DNA from: Cantharellus purpuraceus
Taxonomy: Eukaryota; Basidiomycota; Agaricomycetes; Cantharellales; Hydnaceae
Length of the DNA: 64,000 nt
Direction: 5' to 3'
Assembly: GCA_025174535.1 (NCBI GenBank)
Contig: JALBUN010000023.1
Coordinates: 558,001-622,000, forward strand
In this document: piece after piece, positions 45,854-57,812 of the stretch
How positions within the stretch are numbered: position 1 is the first letter of the stretch
How the letters are laid out: every line of letters starts with the position of its first letter
The notes under the pieces: model-generated
Seen by the model: only the letters and a program-made list of their open reading frames with translations
Databases searched by the model: none
What the model was told of the DNA's origin: nothing
Position numbers and translations under genes: made by a program

Positions 45854-46477
45854 CCACTCCTTCGCATAACTCATGGGGTTGATTTCCACGCTTCTGGTAC
45901 CTCCCTACTTCGTTTGCTCAGTTGCTTTGCTCTGCTTTGTTAGACCTGTCTCAATTTTGCATATTCATGTACCGACACGCTGACCAACCCATACGCATTC
46001 TTATGTTGAACGAGTCACATAGATATAAGTTTGACTAGCAAAATGCATGTTATTATTGTAGCAAAATGCATGTTATTATTGTAGCAAAAGCAATATGAAC
46101 GTTGAATTCAAGGAGCCTGTGCCTGCAGTCAGAGCTACCGGAGAGCAGTTGCATCTGTCAAGTTTGGAATCCTTTGTTGTTTGATCGGCGGCATGGGCGC
46201 GGGGAGGAGAGCAACATTTCCCAAGAGAAATGGAGGCAGTTTGGCAAAAAAAAATGAGATGAACTACACGAAGGGAAATGTTTAGGCGAGACTTGAGTCG
46301 AAATAGCGGTAATACGCTTGCCAGTGTGTACGCGTCTTATTGAATGGTGTCGCGCCACGCTTCGTCACACAAGTCACAAGTCACATATAATCACGTGGGA
46401 TCTCAGTGCGTGCATGATCTTGCAGTAGATCTACGACGTTCAACGTTCCCGGCTTGTGATTTCTCCGGCCAACTCCC
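45854..46477. other. Spacer between GID7-like and PAQR genes with a 23 bp tandem duplication
   Basis: 3' UTR of one gene and promoter of the next. AGCAAAATGCATGTTATTATTGT occurs twice head to tail at 46037-46059 and 46060-46082. No coding signal. Confidence 0.5.
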
Positions 46478-47837
46478 ATGAACAGCTCAGACGCTCTTAG
46501 GCAGCGACGGTGTGATATCAATGGGCCTGTAAAACAGCCTGACACTCCAGCAATGAAGCAAACCGGTAGCTCCAACCGCCTCACTCTGTCATGGTGGGAA
46601 ATACCCGCTTGGATGCAAGATAACGAATATATCCTGTCAGGTTATCGAAGGCTAGTGTCATATTTATACGATGGATGAGACAATGTTCTCATGTTCTGAA
46701 ATTCTGTAGAGAGCAAAATTCCATCGCTGGATGTATCCATTCAATATTCGGATGTGAGAAACACAATTTTCTCATATTAGTCTCCCAATAAATTTCTATT
46801 CCAAGACATGCACAATGAAACTAGTGCGTTTACCTCCAACCCTTTGCCTGCGCACGGATAGCTGATCTCGTAATAGTCAACATTCACTCCCATTTATGGG
46901 GTGCCATTCTCTTCGTCTTCTTCCTGTCTACTCTCTATGGTCGTCTGAATAAATACTCATCTGTGACTTTATATGACCTCATGAACTTCGCTATCTTCCT
47001 CCTGTCTGCAATCGTCTGCTTATCGTTCTCCGCATCATACCATACGATGACGTGCCACTCACAAGGAGTACGTTCGTTCATACTATCCCACGCCAATTTC
47101 AGAAATTCATGCTCGATAGATGCATGACTGGTGTCATACCCTCGATTACGCAGGGATCGTAGGTGAGTGTTTCGCCGACTTGATACAGCAGTCTGGTCTC
47201 AAAGAAGTCATCACCGTGTAGTTTTGATTGTCGGCTCCTTTTTTCCTTGTGTATATTATTCCTTCTATTGTGCACCACACCTCCAAGCCATCTACCTTTC
47301 AGGTATCACCATCGCCGGCATTAGTAAGTCTTCTATTCACAGGAAAGAATCTGTCTCAACTGTGAGGTCTGCTGCTAGGCGCATCATACATCGTACTCTC
47401 ACCAACATATTCTCGCCCGTCACATCGTGGAGCTCGTACCATGGTTTTTGTGGCACTGGGTTTGCTAGCTGTGCTCCCCATATCTCATGCGATACGCGCG
47501 TTCGGATTCTATAAGCTATATCACGAACTAGGCTTCATGTGGCTTATAACTAGCGGCGCGTTGTACCTTTCTGGAGCACTAATCTAGTGAGTCTGATCCC
47601 CAGCGATCTGCCGTTTCAGAGCTTTTATATCTGGTACTGATGCACGTTGGCAGCGCCAAGCGCTTCCCAGAGAAGTGGTTTGTACGGAGTGATAACAGGT
47701 TCTTTGACCATTGGCTGTCCTCGCATCAGATATTCCACATGAATGTGGTGCTGGCCGCGCTGTCTCATTACGCTTGCCTTCTGGCAGCCGTGGACCACTG
47801 GCATGGTGTCCTAGGAGGCGTGTGCTTAAGCAGATAA
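46478..47837 (+). CDS. PAQR / adiponectin-receptor-like (Izh, hemolysin III superfamily) membrane protein
   Basis: Seven-helix zinc-binding membrane protein. Fungal relatives (Izh) affect zinc and sterol homeostasis and some have ceramidase activity. It starts MNSSDALRQRRCDINGPVK, then LSWWEIPAWMQDNEYILSGY. Spliced motifs are SIAGCIHSIFGYMHNETVNI then HSHLWGAILFVFFLSTLYG, LMNFAIFLLSAIVCLSFSAS then YHTMTCHS, and WCHTLDYAGIV. Then come IVGSFFPCVYYSFYCAPHLQ, GFYKLYHELGFMWLITSGAL and the terminal SSHQIFHMNVVLAALSHYAC. The three zinc ligands are visible: the His in SASYHTM and the HxxxH pair around SSHQIFH. The C-terminus ends LGGVCLSR. About six introns. UBC9 converges 102 bp away. Confidence 0.9.
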
Positions 47838-47939
47838 ATAGGTCCAGTAACAGACGGCACATCATATTAGAGATCGTAGGGGAACAGCTTGAAATACACG
47901 TTCCTGGGCAGTAACACAACAACAGAAGGACAAATCCCA

Positions 47940-48752
47940 TTACTTCGGAAAGTTTTCGCGTGCTTGCGCTCGTATTCTACGCTCATACGCATGTTTATCG
48001 TTCCTGTTATGAAGTGAGCTGCTGCCTCGCCTCGGGAAGAGAAGGACTTCACTTGAACATTGTGTATGCGTCACTCTGTGCAGGATCGCCCACGTTTGGG
48101 TCATTCAGGAGGTCTTGTATACCCAGTAATATCTAAGATAGCGTTAGTCTGCAGAGGAGCACAACTTGGGAAAGACAAATATATCCACCTGCTTGATTGT
48201 GATAGCTGGTTTCCAAGATTTCTCTTCATCAAGGATGGACAAGCAAACAGTTCCTGAAGGGTAAACATTAGGGTGAAAAAGTGGTGGGGTAAAGCGGCCT
48301 AGAGAATATTTAGTTCCAACTATAGAATATTGGAGTAGCTGAATATCTACATTTGGGTGGCTTGGAAGGATAATCTGAAAAATTATGAGCTACAGGTGTT
48401 TGATCGACGTTGCTAGTGCATACCTTCGGGGAAGCTCATAGTAAGTTTAAACACGCCCCCTTCCCACGATGTCTACAAATTTTGCCCGGGTTAAGTAAGG
48501 GACGCATGAAAAATAGGAAACATATAGATCGGGTCGGTCACTCACTCCAGTCTTCCCAGGGATACCAACCTCCCATTCCATGAGGTTCAAAGACCCGTCC
48601 AATGCCTTGGACGGCTTCGCATAGAAGCCCTGTTTGAGAGGCTGTTATCATACCACACATGCATTCGGAGAGGAATCAAGCCATACAAATGGGTGGTCTT
48701 TCCGCCATTGCTTGCGCTCTTCGGCGAGACGCGTGCGACATATACCTGCCAT
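47940..48752 (-). CDS. UBC9: SUMO-conjugating enzyme E2
   Basis: Transfers SUMO from the E1 to target lysines. It starts [20 protein letters not shown] at 48752. Exon 1 is 48687-48752 and exon 2 is 48546-48629, both phase 0. The rest assembles as [100 protein letters not shown] and [11 protein letters not shown], stop 47940. The catalytic Cys is in GTVCLSIL, preceded by the HPNVYPSG loop that includes the HPN motif. Length is about 158 residues, as usual. The KDHPFGFYAKP insert region that binds SUMO is intact. Six or seven introns, one unusually early after KDHPF. Confidence 0.96.
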
Positions 48753-49074
48753 ATTACCTGCAGAAGGCTTGGGGTGTGTATATGGTTAGTTAGGGGCACA
48801 AAACACGCGGTGGCGAGCAGGCGCAGAAATGACCACCGGCGGAACGCCCGTGACATATCGCGCGTCACGTGGACGTCACAGGTAACTGCTGGAAGTCCCT
48901 GCCACTGATCATCGAACCTGTCAACTGGTGTACTGGCGTTCTTGCGTTCTAGCAATACTCATAGCACTAAAGACCCGAAGCACATAAACGTTTAGACCCA
49001 CAAGTCGTAGCATGATAGTCGAAGAATCCGAACTTTCCATCCCTTAAGTCCAACTGCAAGTACATCATAGCTCC
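48753..49074. promoter_or_regulatory. UBC9 promoter region
   Basis: About 320 bp upstream of the UBC9 start. There is a divergent open frame beyond. No named motif seen. Confidence 0.4.
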
Positions 49075-49089
49075 TTGTGGGTATTTAGC

Positions 49090-49377
49090 GGAGGAGGAAG
49101 AGTGCAAGAACGACTTCGCCCGTGTGGACGAAGATCTTCGCCGCATCTATTCGCGCCTTCACAACTGCGTCCAAGAGGCCGACAGGAAATATGGACTGGT
49201 AAGGATAATGAAAAGCAGAAGGGCGGAAGCAGAGAAAGTAGGAGCAAGGCCAGACCTCACTATAGAGGTCGGCTACAAAGAAAAAATGCGCGAAGACATC
49301 CCTCCGTCCGACGAGGAGCTAGAATCAGTGGCCAGATTAGCCCTTCCTAAACACTCCCAGTGCCATAAGAGCCTTTG
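49090..49377 (+). CDS. Possible small charged protein or last exon, unrecognised
   Basis: A plus-strand frame reads AEEEECKNDFARVDEDLRRI, YSRLHNCVQEADRKYGLVRI, ARPDLTIEVGYKEKMREDIP and ends PKHSQCHKSL. It is strongly helical and charged with balanced codon use, which looks coding. There is no ATG at its start. TTTAG just before GCGGAGG at about 49090 could be a 3' splice site, so this may be the last exon of a gene whose upstream exon I cannot find. I do not recognise the family. Confidence 0.3.
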
Positions 49378-49901
49378 ATTCCATGGTCTTCTAACACAAC
49401 CGGTTAAGCAGGTAAGCAATGGATGTGTCTAACGCCACAATTGTCGACGGCATTAACACGTTACTGTAAAGTGGTTGCTTATGGTATTGATTTTGCAATT
49501 ATCTTTCGGATTCTTCCCGCCGACTACGATATCTTGCCCCTGAATCAGCCTCGTGGAGGAGGGGAACGACTTCTTCTGTATATGTAGTATGACCGCGTAT
49601 GGCACCTATCCACGGATACGACAATTTCTTTGAATTAAAACACCCAGGCTATCGTATGTGAAGAAAGCGCCAAAGACTTCAGCGCTCAGCGCACTCGAAT
49701 GAGCATTGGCGGATTGCATAGTTGTATTAGCGACAGAGCGTCGTGGGTAAGTCGGTACAGAATTGGTTTAGTACTGACTGATGCCCCCGGCGGAAGCAAC
49801 CTATCTACCCACTGTCATCCGTTGAAAAACATGCGGCTTGTGGTGTGCTTCAAGCTTTAACCTTGTCCTTGGTTCGACGCAAACCTAAGCCGTCTCTACT
49901 T
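49378..49901. promoter_or_regulatory. Upstream region of the methyltransferase gene
   Basis: About 520 bp without a supported gene. It should contain the methyltransferase promoter. Confidence 0.4.
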
Positions 49902-51545
49902 ATGGATCCTCCAGAGGACCTTGCCCCGGTTGAACAGGATCTGGATGCGGATATGGACTCTAGACCGGGGAGTCCTGCCCCTTCGCTCTATTCGTTTCAT
50001 TCTTCTGTCGATGGCCGTGTCATGGTAATGCTGTCGCTGTCGCGTTTGCTGCTGTGGCTCCCTCCTGATTTTGCTTGATCAAGCTGCGCGATCTGCATGG
50101 GCGCGTCCTGAATAATTCCAATGAGGTAAATGAAACAAGTTTCCACTGAAAGGCAGACATTTCTAATGTTATCTCAAGTTGTACATGCTTCCTGCAGTAT
50201 GATTCAATTCATGGACTCTCATTCTTCCTGTCTGATAGTGTGCTTTGCCAAGGACGGGGAGGAGCACGACCGTTTGGACCTTCAACATGCAATATATACC
50301 ATAAGCTTGGGGTCTCTCTATCCAGCTCGTGATAGCGTAAGAAGAGCACTTGCACCTCGCCAGTATGGTGTCCCAGCGATATTGGACGTAGGAACTGGAA
50401 GTGGAAGCTGGTGCATTCGAACGTTTCCTATTGTTGCTGAGACTCTGACACCCAACCTTGAATGTCTGTGCTAGGGCCTTAGCAATGGCCAGGGAATTTC
50501 CTCATTGCAATGTCGTAGGTGTGGATCTTGCGCCAGTGCGCCTGGCTAGGTTTGTGGTCATTACTCAACGTATGATGGATATAGCTAAGAGCATGATGCA
50601 CTTGAGCTTGTAGTTCTTCCCCGACCAATTGCCGGTCCGTGCATTATGTTTTTTTGGACAGTCTATACACTTCCGCCAACGCCCATTTCAGTTTCGAAAT
50701 AGATGATGTGTGATCTCTTCTACAGATTACAAGCTGCTTGTAAATCACTGAAACCTCTCAGGCAAATCTCGGGTTTGCTCATTACCAGGAATCCTTCAAT
50801 GTTGTGCACGCACGAGCGGTTGGCGGAGGTGTGAGTCCTTGGTTGAAAGGGGTCATAGATACTGACATGACGCAGATTCGAGATTATCCAAAGCTTCTCA
50901 TTGAACTCGCGAACGTCCTACGCCCTGGGGGTGTCCTTCTCTTTGCCGATGGCGAAATGCAATTATATGACGAGGAGAAACTGCCTCTTCCAGTTGCAGA
51001 GCCAGGCGAAGAGTCCTTCTCGTGGACTCAGCGCGTCTTCCATGCCACATATAATTCCATGAAGTCCAGGGGGTCGCAAGTTGTGAGTCTCTTTCTATAC
51101 AGAATCTCTCCTGGATTTCAAATGGTGTCGTAGGACACGCCATCTTTGTTACCATTGTGGTTATCCCGGATGGATGAACTGGAGAATGTAGGGTCATTAA
51201 AAATATTCATTCCCCTTGGTCCATGGAAGAAAGGTAAGAAATTCTATTAACGCTAAACGACACGCTGCATGCTTATATTGAGTGCCGCAGGTGATCCATG
51301 GGAAGAGGCCGTCTCTGACATGCTGCGTACAAATGCTCTTATGCATATGGTGGGCATGCGTCCACTTTTGAGAGAGTATGTTAGTCGTTTCTATATTAGA
51401 CGATCTTGAACTCACCCATAATTTTAGCCAAGGTTTCTCAGCTGAGGCAGTCGACATGTGGATATCGGAAGCACAGGAAGAGTTGAGGGAGTTGAAGGTG
51501 CGGCTATATACTCGGTGGTCCTTTGCATGGGCTGAAAAGAAGTGA
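49902..51545 (+). CDS. SAM-dependent methyltransferase, UMTA/LaeA-like
   Basis: Class I methyltransferase of the type abundant in agaricomycetes and related to LaeA-like regulators and secondary-metabolite enzymes. It starts MDPPEDLAPVEQDLDADMDS. The core has EEHDRLDLQHAIYTISLGSL, then SAM motif I as AILDVGTGSGSW. After an intron (donor GTGCAT near 50411) comes ALAMAREFPHCNVVGVDLAP. Later segments are FRFEIDDV, ESFNVVHARAVGGGVSPWLK, LIELANVLRPGGVLLFADGE, FHATYNSMKSRGSQV, SLKIFIPLGPWKK, TNALMHMVGMRPLLRE and the C-terminal RLYTRWSFAWAEKK. Exons between 50050 and 50270 and between 50550 and 50740 are not resolved. The expected YMLPxDxxEHDR motif is imperfect, so a sequence or functional defect cannot be excluded. 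Substrate unknown. Confidence 0.8.
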
Positions 51546-52194
51546 GGAGTATCTTTTGGTGCGTTATTTAATTGTACTGTTTCTCTCGTGAGAAATTTCA
51601 GTGGTTGACATAACTTTGCAGTTTACAATGGGGTGTTACGCAGTTGGGCGTTGGCCTCCTTGAGCACAGGTGGAGCTTGAATATGTTTTATATTTCGTCT
51701 CCAAGTTGCTTTTGTACTGTCAAGAACAGATAGATCGGATGGATTTAGGGGAGGTATTTGATGCAACATATTCGCTCCAGAAACTGAAGACAGTAGACAG
51801 CGGACGAATGCCCATACGACGTAGAATACAATGAAAAGTTAGTCCTGAAAGAAGTGTCGTTCTGTGTTGCGGACATCTGTCCAGCAGCCTGGTATGTGAG
51901 CAATGGCATCATCCTTGTCACAATCCCTCCACTTGGCCTATGTTTTACAGAACGTGCGGATGCTGTGCGATTCACAGACTACAACGAAGCACGAACACCC
52001 GTTGCACGAATAGTCATCGACTCATCTATTGGTGTCTCTTAGTCCTACAAGCTGACTACAAGTAGAGACCACGAGATGTAACACTGCAATCGAAAATATG
52101 TTCACATGGCCGTGCCAGTTGTCATCATATCACCTCTTTGATATGCCAGATGATAACTCCCAGCGCTTCGCCGTTTAGACTGGTCTTCAAATGA
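51546..52194. other. 3'-3' spacer between methyltransferase and aldo-keto reductase
   Basis: Converging 3' UTR space of about 650 bp. No gene or repeat seen. Confidence 0.45.
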
Positions 52195-53310
52195 TCATTC
52201 ATCCATATGAGGCATCTACTAGGGGGAATCAGCCAAAGACATAATAAGTTGCTCGCACGACGCTCAGTGCGCTCAGACAAAGTAACATTTAAGGAAATAC
52301 GACTTACGAATCGCCTATAATGAAGTTTGGATCCGGCTTCGTCAATGGCTTGTTCTTCCTCGGGAGTTAGGGGAGGCAGGTTGAGGGCGTCCAAGTACTC
52401 TTTCAATCTCGATTCCTTTTGAGATGTTCTACATATCGTGAACAGTTTGTATGGGTCCCATCCTGGCTGTGAGGGCTACTCACGTCACAATGACGGCATC
52501 CTTTGCCTGAAGCCATTTGATGAGTACATGGTTTTCTGTCACTGGGGCACCATGTCGCTTCTCCAAACTTTCGCCAACAGTCTTGAGAACGGGGTTGACA
52601 GGACCGCCAGGACTAGTGGTCAAAGGTGCGAGTCCACCGTAAGACTCTGTGACGATACCATGCTTCTTGTGAAACTCCAGGAGCGATTTGGAGGCTTTGT
52701 AGTTGTAGGGATGTAACTCGATCTATTCCAGGTTGATACGTAGTACGAGCAGTTGATATAAACCGTACATACCTGGTTGACGTGCGGCACAACGGTTGCC
52801 ACCTCCAAGACTTCTTCTAGGTGCTTAACTTGGAAATTGGACACGCCGATGCTCTTGGCCAAGCCCTCCTTGTATATCTCTTCGCATGTCTTCCAGACCT
52901 CTTTAATTTTGCCCTCGTGTTGTTTGGGTGTGTGGATGAGCCAGAGATCAACATACTGAACCCCTAGCTTCTCGAGTGATCCTTGAAAGGACTCTCTTAC
53001 AGATACCCCTGGTGGAAGGGTTTCAAGCTTCGTGGTCACGAAGAGCGAATCGCGAGGGACCTGGGCAATAGCCTTCCCAACAGAATCCTGTCCAGATGGG
53101 AGACGGACATTAGTCAGAGTGGAGGCACGCGAGGTCAATGCTACGTACCTCGTTGTGGTACATTTGGGCGCCATCTATGTGCTTGAAGTTGCATTGGATA
53201 GCAAGCGTTACTGGATTCTCTACATTCTGGTTGTACAGGGCGGTTCCAGTGCCAAACGCAATCCAGGGTATCTTGACACCGTTGCTCAAGGTCTTGGTTA
53301 AGGCGGTCAT
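52195..53310 (-). CDS. Aldo-keto reductase
   Basis: NADPH-dependent carbonyl reductase with a TIM-barrel fold. It starts MTALTKTLSNGVKIPWIAFG (53310). The catalytic tetrad is visible: Asp and Tyr in HIDGAQMYHNE, Lys in LFVTTKLETLP and His in VDLWLIHTPKQHEG. Then come SIGVSNFQVKHLEEVLE, HVNQIELHPYNYKASKSLLE, ESYGGLAPLTTSPGGPVNPV and the cofactor region VLIKWLQAKDAVIVTTSQKE then SRLKEYLDALNLPPLTPEEE. Splicing a GTAAGT donor after HYRRF to a 21-nt last exon (52195-52215) gives the end MPHMDE. An upstream in-frame ATG at 53340 is less likely. The gene shares a 385 bp divergent spacer with VPS54. Confidence 0.92.
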
Positions 53311-53695
53311 TGTACCAATGAACGCGCCTGCGGTTCTCACCCCAGCTTCTTATTAGCGGACACTTCTTCGAGGAGCCGATTAATCCGGTCCGATTGGTGA
53401 CCGGTGGAATTCTGAGTGAGCTTTGACGCGATCGATGCCTTCAAGTTGGACCCATGTGACTGATCGTTTTTGTCATACATTGCAAATAAATTATTTGTTT
53501 CTGAGGATGCAATATACTTTCAGGAGGCGCTGATAGCAGTGTCTAGACGCTGTAAGACGAGCCAGTTCATTACTACACCGTGCTTCGTTTTACCTCAAAG
53601 TGGCGTGGAGGCGGTGCCGCTGACTTATCTCGGCATACACATTTGGTGTGACATATTCTACGGGTGAGGCAGCCCTCCCTATATAACGCAACGCC
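53311..53695. promoter_or_regulatory. Divergent promoter of aldo-keto reductase and VPS54
   Basis: 385 bp between start codons on opposite strands. No TATA box near either gene. Confidence 0.5.
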
Positions 53696-56600
53696 ATGGA
53701 CGACGTTGCAACAGAAGCAAACACCTCCAGACCAGGTTCCCCTGTCTCTCCATTGCCAGAGCTGCCCACTGCTCGCCCACCCGTGTATAGGTTCAATTGG
53801 GATCCAGCTTTGCGCCGTGCAGGTCCTCCAAGCGTGTCTGAGGCTACGGACAACAGAGCTGACCTACCTGGCTCTCCAAAGGGTGATTTGTTTTCTTTCA
53901 GAAATACTTCATCTTTGGCCCTCGCTTTGCCACATGACTGGAGTAGCTCGAAACACGGCTTCAATGGTACGTAGATCAAGACTTCATATAGAGCAGCTGG
54001 CCACTGACATGTCTCTTCTTTTAGCCATTTCTACTGTCCTCAATAACCCTCACAAACGCGCAGCCCCTCCGAAGGCGCACTCCAGTCTCCCAGCCGTTCC
54101 ACCTGCCGAGTTACCTCGGGTTAAGCGCAAAGACTTTCAACCATACCTCTCTTCCATTGCGCCTGAATGGGAGCGGTTTGAACGAAGCATTAAGCTAGGT
54201 CGTGAGGGTGCTGCTCAATTTGACTCTGCCTTTCCCACTGATCCAGAACCACCGTCGACTGCTGCCCTTTCTCCGGAACCATTAAATACGGAGTTCCCCA
54301 CCTCTCCCCGTACTGCTCAATTACCACCAGGGAAATCACTTCCATCGCTTGATATTGTTCCATCCGCCTACTTCGACTCGTCGTTTGACCTGGGTGATCC
54401 GCAGACATTCGCGCTTGTTACTGAGGCCCTCGAGGCAGAGGACAATAGTGCGTCCGACCCAGCGGCCATTGCTCACTCACTCCCGCTACTTGAAAAACTC
54501 TCGCACTACGCTGATGTCGTTGAGCAGCATCTCGTCCGCGAGATTTCGCTCCGCAGCTCTTCCTTCTTTTCCGCACTCTCCAACCTGCAGGACCTCCAGA
54601 TCGAATCGCGCTTATGTCTTGACCGCGTGAGCAAGCTCAGGGAGATGCTAAAGGAGGTGGACGAACGTACGGCTAAGCGTGGACTCGAGATGGTCAGGCT
54701 GGAGAGTAGACTTGCCAATATGGACAAGGTTAGTGAAGGCGTCAGGGTTGTGAAAGAAGTAGGTGAATTGGTGGGCGTCGCAGGTGGTTTGGTGCATGCG
54801 GGAGAATGGGGCGAGGCTCTGGGGGTTATTGAGCAACTGGACGCGCTATGGCAACCCACGCCTCATACACTCAGAAAGGATTTGGATTCTCAGTTATCGA
54901 ACGGTCACGCATTGCTTGAAGAAACGACTTCAGCTATTCCATTATCTTCCCTTCAAGCCTTTTCATCTCTTCCAGGACACCTACGGGAGTTGACGCTGGA
55001 CATTGCAACCTCGCTCACATCCGATTTAGAGTCGGTACTCAAATCTGATTTGCATGCCAGGACAGAGTCCAGCCAGGCAGCAGAGAAGGCAAACGAGCTG
55101 TTACGGGATCGGCTGAGACCTTTATTACAAGGCTTAGTTCGGACGCAAGGTGTCAAGGCGGCACTGGGTAGCTGGAGAGACCTTGTCATGGTAGAAGTTA
55201 GAGGGACTGTCAAGCGGGTACGCATTGGCTCTCTGAGATGTTCTTTTACTGAGGACTCTGTGCTCAGCATCTACCCTCGTCTTCTGATGTTGATGAGGAG
55301 GAGGGAACATTGAAACAGACACTCACGGAACGAAGGTAGTAGATATTCAATCTATTCTGCTACAGTCTGTCTTACGAGATGTGCAGCGCTTCATTAGCGA
55401 AAGAACTCCGTGAAATGTCGCACGATGACTTTTTTACATTGTCGCAAGCAGTATACGCCAGTCTTCTTCGATGTGTACACGGCGTTCAAGCACAAAGTCA
55501 GGTCATCTCGACACTTCTTGAGTCTATGCCGTATGTTGCATCGTGATTACTTCTAGCCAGTGTTGACTGTTTCCCTCTAGTTCCACACCTTCGAGCTTTG
55601 AAGCCGATTTGTCCGACGTACTTGTTTCTGCATGCGAACTAGCCAATGCACGCGCCTCAAAAGTGATCTCAGTGCGCGCAGAGCAACATGCGCAACTTGC
55701 CCTTCCTGCATTCCATGCATTATTCGAGGTAACATGGCAATTTGTAGTGACGTGCGAGGTGCTGTGCCGAAAAATGATTGTAGGACTCCGTGGTGCAGTT
55801 GTGTCCCAAGCCAAGGCGTTTTTGGCCGCTTTTCACGCTGCGCGCACCGCTAGTTCGGCGAAATTGGTCGAGGATGAACAGTGGGCACAGGTGGATGTTA
55901 CACCTGATACGCAGCACACTGTGGAATTGCTTGTCGACGCAGCTATGCGAGATCCAGAGCAGTTTGTATTAACGAAGCCTGAGCTTATCCTCACGTCTGC
56001 GTCTACAACCGGTAAAGCTGAGGTACAGCAGCCTCTCTCTCCGCCTTCAACTCCCCCGCAAGGAGCTTCCCCGTCTTCCCTTCCTCCTGTTCCACCAAGT
56101 AAACCTGCGGCGAAGCAACTGCTCATCGAGGAGCACCCTTATTTTGTTGTATCGGCGACTTTACAGGTCCTTGTTGTGCTCCTTTCCGACTATGTGAAGC
56201 TCATTGTGAACTTGCCACTCCTGACCACGGATGCCGTCGGCCGTGTCATTGAGTTTCTCAAGGTGAGCCACGTATTTCCCCGGTCAGTGGCATGTGGTTC
56301 TCAGTGCAGCCGGATGATCTATCCAGGCATTCAATTCCCGAACTTGTCAAGTTGTGCTGGGCGCAGGCGCGATGCGATCTGCAGGACTAAAAAATATTAC
56401 CGCCAAGCACCTCGGTGAGGGTCGTTCCAGCTTCGCCTAGTACCTGCATTTATCCCATTCGTAGCGCTGGCATCACAATCCCTGTCAATCGCCATCGCGC
56501 TAATACCTTATGTGCGGGAGACGTTCCGACGGCACCTCAGCGCTACACAGGCAGTAATGCTGATCGAGTTTGACAAGCTACGACGGGATTATCAGGAGCA

Positions 56601-57812
56601 TCAAAATGAGATCCATGCCAAACTTGTTGTGATCATGGGTGACAGGCTAACCGTACATTGTCGGTCCTTGCAAGTGCGTGGTGATATACTATTCGTCATC
56701 CGGTTTCCTTCTTCCTTCTTGTCTATACACCATTGACTGTCATGCTGAAACGCCATCTTTCCAGGAGATTAAATGGGACGTTCCTCCAACAAAGGCCGGT
56801 CCAAATGGGTATATGGAGATGCTTGTGAAAGAAACAGTGACACTCCACAAAGTTTTATCAAAGTATCTTGCTACGCCAGCGGTGGAGGTGCGTAACCATT
56901 GTCTACGGACATGTCATGCGCTCAACTGCGCATGATCGTAAATTTCGCCGCATTGGGGTTTTGCACCCGGTTATGTCCTATCCTGCGCTTATGCATTTCC
57001 TGTCATTGCAATTATCTGTCATTGGCGCTTACATGTTTTTCAGCTCGTGATGACACAAGTCCTGGCCGCGATCAACCATCGGCTGTCGGAAGAGTACGGG
57101 AAGATCGAACTAGGAAGCCAGGAGGCTAAGGATAGGTGCGTTCATTGGACGTAATTTTTTTCTCCATTGTTTCCACGTTCGTGCACGTTTGCTGTCTCCT
57201 GATGTGGTTTAGGCGGCTATCTTATCTTGATCGTGGATGGATTATCTTATCCGTGCCTCGGCGCCTAATATTTTATAGTATTATATTGCTACTTAATTTA
57301 TTTACTGATATTGTGCGCTAACCCTGCATTGGTTTATTCTTGGCAGGCTCCTACAAGATACGCGATACTTGCACGAAAAGATGAGTGGACTCAAACACGT
57401 GGGGGCGCCTGGTGGGATGCTGGAGACGGTGGTGCAAGAAAAGGTGGTGCCGGGAGGGACGCCGGTGCCAGTGAAGAAGAGTCGACTGAGCACGAAGATG
57501 GCTGCAGTCGTTGCCGGGACAGGTACGACAGGGAAAGAAAATGGCAGACCGGCAAAACAGGAACAGGACAAGGCACCTGAAGTGGAAGGGAGACAGAAGC
57601 AGGGCTCGGAGGAACGAAAGAACCCGGAGGAAGACAAGGCGACCAGCATGGAGAAGGCGCCCCCGTCGCTATTGCCAGAAAAGGGATTTAGAATGGATGT
57701 TCCGGAGCCGGAGTCCGACACGTGGAAGGGGGGAGGAGAAGCAGGGGGTGAGGATCAGGGTCCTCAAGTAGAAGGCGCGGCAGATGACGGGACATTAGCT
57801 GTGCAACAGTAA
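53696..57812 (+). CDS. VPS54: GARP complex subunit VPS54
   Basis: Tethering-complex subunit for endosome-to-Golgi traffic. It starts MDDVATEANTSRPGSPVSPL. After a short intron near 53966 the long exon carries LPRVKRKDFQPYLSSIAPEW (the VPS54 signature, next residues ERFER) and FDLGDPQTFALVTEALEAED. The coiled-coil N-terminal bundle follows (LLEKLSHYADVVEQHLVREI, RSSSFFSALSNLQDLQIESR, RLANMDKVSEGVRVVKEVGE). The middle region reads FEADLSDVLVSACELANARA. The C-terminal Vps54 domain is IVNLPLLTTDAVGRVIEFLK..ALASQSLSIAIALIPYVRET, MLIEFDKLRRDYQEHQNEIH, KLVVIMGDRLTVHCRSLQ, EIKWDVPPTKAGPNGYMEML and VTLHKVLSKYLATPAVE. The tail after 57390 is a long charged, low-complexity extension. About ten introns. 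The frame shifts seen near 55215, 55330, 55550 and 56260 are all removed by GT..AG introns. Confidence 0.93.
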
